From UBA3537 sp049889395 (GTDB lineage: Bacteria > Bacteroidota > Bacteroidia > Flavobacteriales > Flavobacteriaceae): a stretch of 9,544 nucleotides of DNA. The stretch is from positions 1-9,544 of the forward strand of contig JBMHDM010000018.1 of assembly GCA_049889395.1 (NCBI GenBank). The letters run 5' to 3'. The first letter of the stretch is position 1. Each line of letters starts with the position of its first letter. Below are positions 5,800-9,544 of this stretch, piece after piece. A program made the position numbers and the translations under genes. The notes beneath the pieces are model-generated. The model saw nothing but the letters and a program-made list of their open reading frames with translations. It was not told the origin of the DNA and searched no databases.

Positions 5800-7146
5800 A
5801 TGCAAAAATCATCCATTTTAATAAAAAACGCCCGTATTGTCAGTGAAGGAAAAATTACTGAAGGAGATGTTTTCATTGAGGAAAAATTTATTAAAGAAAT
5901 AGCGCCATCAATTAGTGCAAAGCACCCCGATACACATGTTATTGATGCCGAAAATAAGTACTTAATGCCAGGAATGATTGACGATCAGGTTCATTTTAGA
6001 GAACCGGGCTTAACCCACAAAGCTGATATAGCTACAGAATCTAAAGCAGCCATTGCGGGTGGTATTACCTCATTTATTGAAATGCCCAACACAGTACCTC
6101 AAGCCACCACAATAACTGAACTGGACAAAAAATTTGATATTGCCGCGAAAACTTCTTTTGCCAATTATTCTTTCATGTTTGGCGGAACAAATGACAATTT
6201 GGATGAAATCTTAAAAGTAGACTCCAAAAACGTGGCTGCGCTGAAATTGTTTTTAGGGTCTTCAACAGGAAATATGTTAGTTGATAATCCGGAAATTTTA
6301 GAAAATATATTCTCTAAAACGGATTTACTTATAGCCGTTCATTGTGAAGACGAACAAACTATTCGAAACAATACCAAACAATTTGTAGCAGAATATGGTG
6401 ATGATATTCCCATTCAATATCATCCTGTCATTCGAAGTGAAGAAGCTTGTTATTTGTCCTCCTCTCAAGCCATTAAATTGGCCAAAAAAACAGGAGCTAG
6501 ACTACATGTATTTCATCTGTCAACTGCCAAGGAAATGGCCTTATTTTCAAACAAAAAACCTTTGGAAGAGAAGCAAATCACGGCTGAAGTTTGTATTCAC
6601 CACTTATGGTTTTCTGATGAAGATTATGACAAAAAAGGAACTCTTATTAAATGGAACCCAGCCGTAAAAACAGTTCAAGATAGAGACGCTCTCTGGAAAG
6701 CCTTATTGGAAGATAAGATTGATGTGATCGCTACTGATCATGCACCTCACACCAAAGAAGAAAAATCCAATCCTTACACAAAAGCACCCTCTGGTGGCCC
6801 CTTAGTTCAGCATGCTGTGGTAGCATTGATGGAGGCTTGTCATTCAGGAAAAATTTCCATTGAAAAAATAGTTGAAAAAATGGCCCACAACCCAGCGATT
6901 TTATTTCAAATTGAAAAACGAGGCTTCATTCGTGAGGGCTATTACGCAGACTTAATTTTAGTCGATCCAAATAATCCATGGACGGTCATGCCAGAAAATA
7001 TTTTATATAAATGTGGTTGGTCGCCATTTGAAGGAACAACATTTAAGTCAAGAATTACGCATACCATTTTGAATGGCACCTTAGTTTATCACAATGCTAA
7101 GTTCACAAACCAAAAGGCTGCCATGCGATTAACCTTTGAGCGATGA
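5800..7146 (+). CDS. pyrC: Dihydroorotase (amidohydrolase family)
   Basis: It catalyses the third step of de novo pyrimidine synthesis, the reversible cyclisation of carbamoyl-aspartate to dihydroorotate, in the cytoplasm. The 448 residues are in the usual range for type I dihydroorotases. Seen motifs are MPGMIDDQVHFREPG (56-70), FIEMPNT (92-98), ALKLFLGSSTG with Lys149 as the likely carboxylated lysine, VHCED with His181, LHVFHLST with His239, WNPAVK with Asn286 and ATDHAPHT with Asp313. The first histidine of the usual HxH metal motif is Gln63, while His65 and Arg67 remain. The C-terminal beta domain (ADLILVDP) is intact. From memory, DDQVHFREPG is the normal form in Bacteroidota. The gene abuts the glycosyltransferase stop and overlaps the next gene by ATGA, which points to translational coupling. 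A non-catalytic or altered-substrate paralogue is possible. Confidence 0.88.
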   Translation: MQKSSILIKNARIVSEGKITEGDVFIEEKFIKEIAPSISAKHPDTHVIDAENKYLMPGMIDDQVHFREPGLTHKADIATESKAAIAGGITSFIEMPNTVPQATTITELDKKFDIAAKTSFANYSFMFGGTNDNLDEILKVDSKNVAALKLFLGSSTGNMLVDNPEILENIFSKTDLLIAVHCEDEQTIRNNTKQFVAEYGDDIPIQYHPVIRSEEACYLSSSQAIKLAKKTGARLHVFHLSTAKEMALFSNKKPLEEKQITAEVCIHHLWFSDEDYDKKGTLIKWNPAVKTVQDRDALWKALLEDKIDVIATDHAPHTKEEKSNPYTKAPSGGPLVQHAVVALMEACHSGKISIEKIVEKMAHNPAILFQIEKRGFIREGYYADLILVDPNNPWTVMPENILYKCGWSPFEGTTFKSRITHTILNGTLVYHNAKFTNQKAAMRLTFER

Positions 7147-7625
7147 GAATACTAACTTTATTGTTGTCCTTTGTTACAATTTTATCTTGCCGTAATGCCT
7201 CATACGACAAGCCAGATAATTTGATTTCTGAAGATAAAATGGTTGATATCATCAGCGAATTTATGATTATAAATGCCGCTAAAGGCGTTAATAAAAAAAT
7301 ACTAGAAGATCACATCAAAGACCCTACGGCCTATGTCCTAAAGAAATTTGAGATAGATAGTATGCAGTTTGAACAAAGTAACGCGTATTATGCCCGAAAT
7401 ATCGATCGATATACAGCCATATACAATCGCGTCAATCAAAATTTAGAGTCCAAGAAAAGCGCTATTGAAAACCGAATAGAGACCCAAAATAAACGGTTAG
7501 ACTCTTTGAAAAAGAGAAAACTAAACCTAAAGGACTCTATCCCTATACTCAAAAAGAGTGCTATTATGCCGAAAACTTTGAAGATGAGACCTCAGTCAAA
7601 AAAAATTGACTCGTTTCGCGAATAA
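7143..7625 (+). CDS. DUF4296 family lipoprotein
   Basis: The 160-residue product starts with a lipoprotein signal peptide (MRILTLLLSFVTILSC, lipidated Cys16). After it comes the segment NLISEDKMVDIISEFMIINAA and then FEIDSMQFEQSNAYYARNIDRY, which fit DUF4296, a small Bacteroidota envelope family of unknown function. From about residue 98 the sequence is a basic, coiled-coil-like helix (LESKKSAIENRI, RLDSLKKRKLNL) ending in a low-complexity Lys-rich tail. Its ATG overlaps the dihydroorotase TGA by 4 bases, so it is very likely translated from the same mRNA. Its last 62 bases overlap the end of the convergent epimerase gene. Three D-S-(M/L/I) triplets (Asp72, Asp120, Asp131) match the Bacteroidota O-glycosylation motif. 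Confidence 0.82.
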   Translation: MRILTLLLSFVTILSCRNASYDKPDNLISEDKMVDIISEFMIINAAKGVNKKILEDHIKDPTAYVLKKFEIDSMQFEQSNAYYARNIDRYTAIYNRVNQNLESKKSAIENRIETQNKRLDSLKKRKLNLKDSIPILKKSAIMPKTLKMRPQSKKIDSFRE

Positions 7626-8589
7626 CTTCAGCAATAGGTTGAAATTTAAAACCTGCTATAGTTTGTTCAATTTTGCTGTTATCATAATGATAGGATTTAT
7701 TTAAGCTTCGACTTAACGATTTTGTAAGTCGCCGTTTTCGCCCCAAACATTTTGACATTATCCAATCTATGCGCCAGGCCAATTGAAGTTTAAAGCCTGA
7801 AAGAAATTTTGACGGGGGTTTAACTTTCAAACTCCTAGCAATGTCCGTCATGACTTCGCGATAAGATTTGTTTTCTCCGACCAGAACAAATCGTTCATTG
7901 ACGATATCCGAATGCATCAATTTTATTAGGGCATCAACCACGTCATATACCCCGACATAACCAGTAATGCTATTGGTGTAAAAGGGTTGATTTTTCATGG
8001 CCAATTTAAATAGAAGTCCACTTCCAGATGTCCAAAATCCTGGACCAATAATTACTCCAGGGTTTACAATGACTGCAGGAACCCCCTCTTGAGTACCCCG
8101 CCATACTTCCATTTCAGCACCAAATTTTGAAATGGCATAAACATTTTGATCTTGATTCCCCTGCCAATGGGTTTCTTCATTAATCGTTCTTGAATCGTAG
8201 CCCAAACTAGCAATTGAGCTCACATAACACAGTTTTTGAATCTTATGATCGATACATAGATTTACAATATTTGCAGTGCCCTTGATGTTAGTTTGGCGCA
8301 GTTGACGATAATCACTTGGGTCAAAAGAAATGAGAGCTGCACAATGATATACATGGGTAATACCAACAAACGCTTTAGACAATTGAGCTATATCGTTAAG
8401 ATTGGCCTTGACCCATTCGATACTTTCAAAACGGTCTTGGTGATTTTTAGAATAGTAAGAAAAAATTGTTTTGACACGGTCAATAGTTGAAGTTCGTCTG
8501 TAAGTTGCCCTAACTTTTATTCCCTTATCAGTCAATTTGAATAACAAATGACTTCCGACTAAACCTGTACCGCCCGTAACTAAAATCAT
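7564..8589 (-). CDS. NAD-dependent epimerase/dehydratase family protein (extended SDR)
   Basis: This 341-residue Rossmann-fold oxidoreductase has the cofactor motif TGGTGLVGSH (5-14), Arg30-Arg32 after the second strand (which may favour NADP), and the catalytic set Ser124/Ser125 in YVSSIASLG with Tyr151 and Lys155 in YAISKFGAE. VNPGVIIGPG (175-184) is the usual loop after the active site. The closest general resemblance is to the dihydroflavonol-reductase-like or sterol-dehydrogenase-like branch of the extended family, and the substrate cannot be told from sequence. The expected end is around RETSQFF; here ten or so further residues (LTEVSSSKFSA) run across a T8 tract into the neighbouring gene. 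The start ATG 8589 sits at the first strand, as usual. It is divergent from tyrS and convergent with the dihydroorotase operon. Confidence 0.87.
   Translation of the reverse strand: MILVTGGTGLVGSHLLFKLTDKGIKVRATYRRTSTIDRVKTIFSYYSKNHQDRFESIEWVKANLNDIAQLSKAFVGITHVYHCAALISFDPSDYRQLRQTNIKGTANIVNLCIDHKIQKLCYVSSIASLGYDSRTINEETHWQGNQDQNVYAISKFGAEMEVWRGTQEGVPAVIVNPGVIIGPGFWTSGSGLLFKLAMKNQPFYTNSITGYVGVYDVVDALIKLMHSDIVNERFVLVGENKSYREVMTDIARSLKVKPPSKFLSGFKLQLAWRIDWIMSKCLGRKRRLTKSLSRSLNKSYHYDNSKIEQTIAGFKFQPIAEVIRETSQFFLTEVSSSKFSA
7594..7611. repeat. A8 tract inside a 6-bp inverted repeat, in overlapping gene ends
   Basis: AGTCAA (7594-7599) and TTGACT (7606-7611) are perfect inverted arms around an all-A loop. 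Together they contain a run of eight A residues (7598-7605). The element lies within the 62-base overlap of the DUF4296 and epimerase coding ends. It lacks a T-tract after a stable stem, so it is not a standard terminator in either direction. Confidence 0.5.
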
Positions 8590-8635
8590 GATGCGAAATT
8601 ACTGATTTTTCTTTTTTCATCACTGACGAATCAAT

Positions 8636-8643
8636 TATCTTTG
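8636..8643 (+). promoter_or_regulatory. -7 promoter box for tyrS
   Basis: TATCTTTG is an exact TAnnTTTG match ending 19 bases before the tyrS ATG, the same spacing as at galE. At the -33 position only a T-rich stretch (TTT, 18 bases upstream) is found in place of TTG. The intergenic region is 73 bases and also carries the start of the divergent epimerase gene, for which no good box was seen. Confidence 0.5.
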
Positions 8644-8662
8644 TGGGAATAATTATTCATTT

Positions 8663-9544
8663 ATGTCAAAAAATTTTGTTGAAGTTTTAAAATGGCGCGG
8701 TATGATTCATGACGCAATGCCCGGTGCAGAAGAGCATTTACAACAACAAATGCGTTCGGCTTATGTTGGATTCGACCCTACTGCAGATTCACTTCACATC
8801 GGAAATTTGGTCCCCATCATGTTATTGGCACATTACCAGCGCTGTGGGCATAAACCTGTTGCTTTGGTAGGTGGTGCAACAGGGATGATTGGAGACCCTT
8901 CTGGCAAATCTGCAGAACGAAATCTATTGGACGAAAAGACCTTACGTCACAATCAAGAAGCTATTCAAAAACAATTGTCACATTTTTTGGATTTTGACAG
9001 CGATAAACCAAATGTCGCCTTAATGGTCAATAACTATGACTGGATGAAAAATTTCTCGTTTTTAGACTTTATACGTGACATTGGCAAACATATTACTGTA
9101 AATTATATGATGGCTAAAGATTCTGTGAAAAATAGAATTTCTTCAGAAAGTACTGAGGGCATGAGTTTTACAGAATTCACCTATCAATTGGTTCAAGGTT
9201 ATGATTTTTTATATTTATACCAAAACCATAACTGTAGCATACAAATGGGTGGCAGCGACCAGTGGGGTAATATTACAACAGGGACCGAACTCATTCGTCG
9301 AATGGCTAACGGTAAAGGATTTGCCATCACTTGTCCATTGATTACAAAATCGGATGGGTCTAAATTTGGCAAAAGCGAGGGTGGAAATGTTTGGCTTGAT
9401 CCAAAGCGAACCTCACCCTATAAATTTTATCAATATTGGTTAAATTCCTCAGATCAAGATGCTGAAAAATATATCAAAATCTTTACATTTTTAGAACAAA
9501 ATGAGATTAATACTATCGTGGAATCTCACAGCACTGAACCCCAT
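8663..9544 (+). CDS. tyrS: Tyrosyl-tRNA synthetase (3' truncated by window end)
   Basis: This class I aminoacyl-tRNA synthetase charges tRNA-Tyr with tyrosine in the cytoplasm. The frame from ATG 8663 stays open for 294 codons to the window edge, against about 430 in the full enzyme. The catalytic domain is nearly complete: YVGFDPTADSLHIGN with the HIGH-type motif HIGN (45-48), GATGMIGDPSGKS (71-83), the tyrosine-binding YQLVQGYD (174-181), QMGGSDQWGN (194-203) and the KMSKS-type loop KFGKS (234-238). The C-terminal anticodon-binding part and S4-like domain lie beyond the window. No T-box or other leader structure fits in the short space upstream. Confidence 0.96.
   Translation, partial: MSKNFVEVLKWRGMIHDAMPGAEEHLQQQMRSAYVGFDPTADSLHIGNLVPIMLLAHYQRCGHKPVALVGGATGMIGDPSGKSAERNLLDEKTLRHNQEAIQKQLSHFLDFDSDKPNVALMVNNYDWMKNFSFLDFIRDIGKHITVNYMMAKDSVKNRISSESTEGMSFTEFTYQLVQGYDFLYLYQNHNCSIQMGGSDQWGNITTGTELIRRMANGKGFAITCPLITKSDGSKFGKSEGGNVWLDPKRTSPYKFYQYWLNSSDQDAEKYIKIFTFLEQNEINTIVESHSTEPH

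Noticed and set aside
6395..6667. A 90-codon plus-strand frame inside the dihydroorotase gene
   Set aside because: It is a shifted frame over strongly conserved dihydroorotase motifs, and its peptide resembles no protein family.
8293..8490. A 65-codon plus-strand frame inside the epimerase gene
   Set aside because: It is antisense to the conserved SDR core and has no independent support.
4343..8589. Possible new multi-gene system linking DUF4271, hemD, the mannosyltransferase, dihydroorotase and DUF4296
   Set aside because: The packing is tight, but the recognised members belong to separate housekeeping pathways and the order seems a common flavobacterial neighbourhood, so shared function is not shown.

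Overview
The window looks like a chromosomal stretch from a member of the Flavobacteriaceae (Bacteroidota). The reasons are its low G+C content, its promoter-like boxes of the Bacteroidota type (TAnnTTTG about 16-19 bases before a start codon, with few Shine-Dalgarno sites), its lipoproteins with short signal peptides, and a set of families typical of this group (DUF4271, DUF4296, and a dihydroorotase with the DDQVHFREPG signature). I see no phage, insertion sequence, CRISPR array, rRNA or tRNA. It reads as ordinary housekeeping DNA and I found no convincing new multi-gene system.

Layout. Bases 1-113 are the 3' end of an unidentified gene. A 305-base noncoding stretch follows, with a strong terminator at 217-254 and two GTTCGAAC palindromes. 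A UDP-sugar 4-epimerase gene (galE, 419-1450) comes next. It converges on a tiny 49-codon gene (1447-1596, minus strand), and the two stop codons overlap. A Na+/Ca2+ exchanger-family antiporter (1671-2615, plus) converges on a surface-type lipoprotein gene (2625-3494, minus) with a 9-base gap.

The central block is divergent. On the minus strand, a DUF4271 membrane protein gene (4999 down to 4343) leads into hemD, uroporphyrinogen-III synthase (4333 down to 3590). On the plus strand, a polyprenol-phosphate mannose synthase-type glycosyltransferase (5074-5799), a dihydroorotase (5800-7146) and a DUF4296 lipoprotein (7143-7625) are packed with zero or negative spacing, so they probably form a translationally coupled operon. 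A minus-strand NAD-dependent epimerase (8589 down to 7564) overlaps the end of that operon by 62 bases. The window closes with the first 294 codons of tyrosyl-tRNA synthetase (from 8663).

The genes serve separate pathways: sugar nucleotides and glycan assembly (galE, the mannosyltransferase, perhaps the second epimerase), heme (hemD), pyrimidines (dihydroorotase), ion balance (antiporter) and translation (tyrS). From memory, the run hemD - DUF4271 - glycosyltransferase - dihydroorotase - DUF4296 - epimerase - tyrS is a recurring neighbourhood in Flavobacteriaceae. I could not check this here. The points most worth a second look are the 49-residue protein, the missing first metal-ligand histidine in the dihydroorotase, the 62-base antiparallel gene overlap with an A8 tract, and the two promoter-like boxes that lie directly against start codons.
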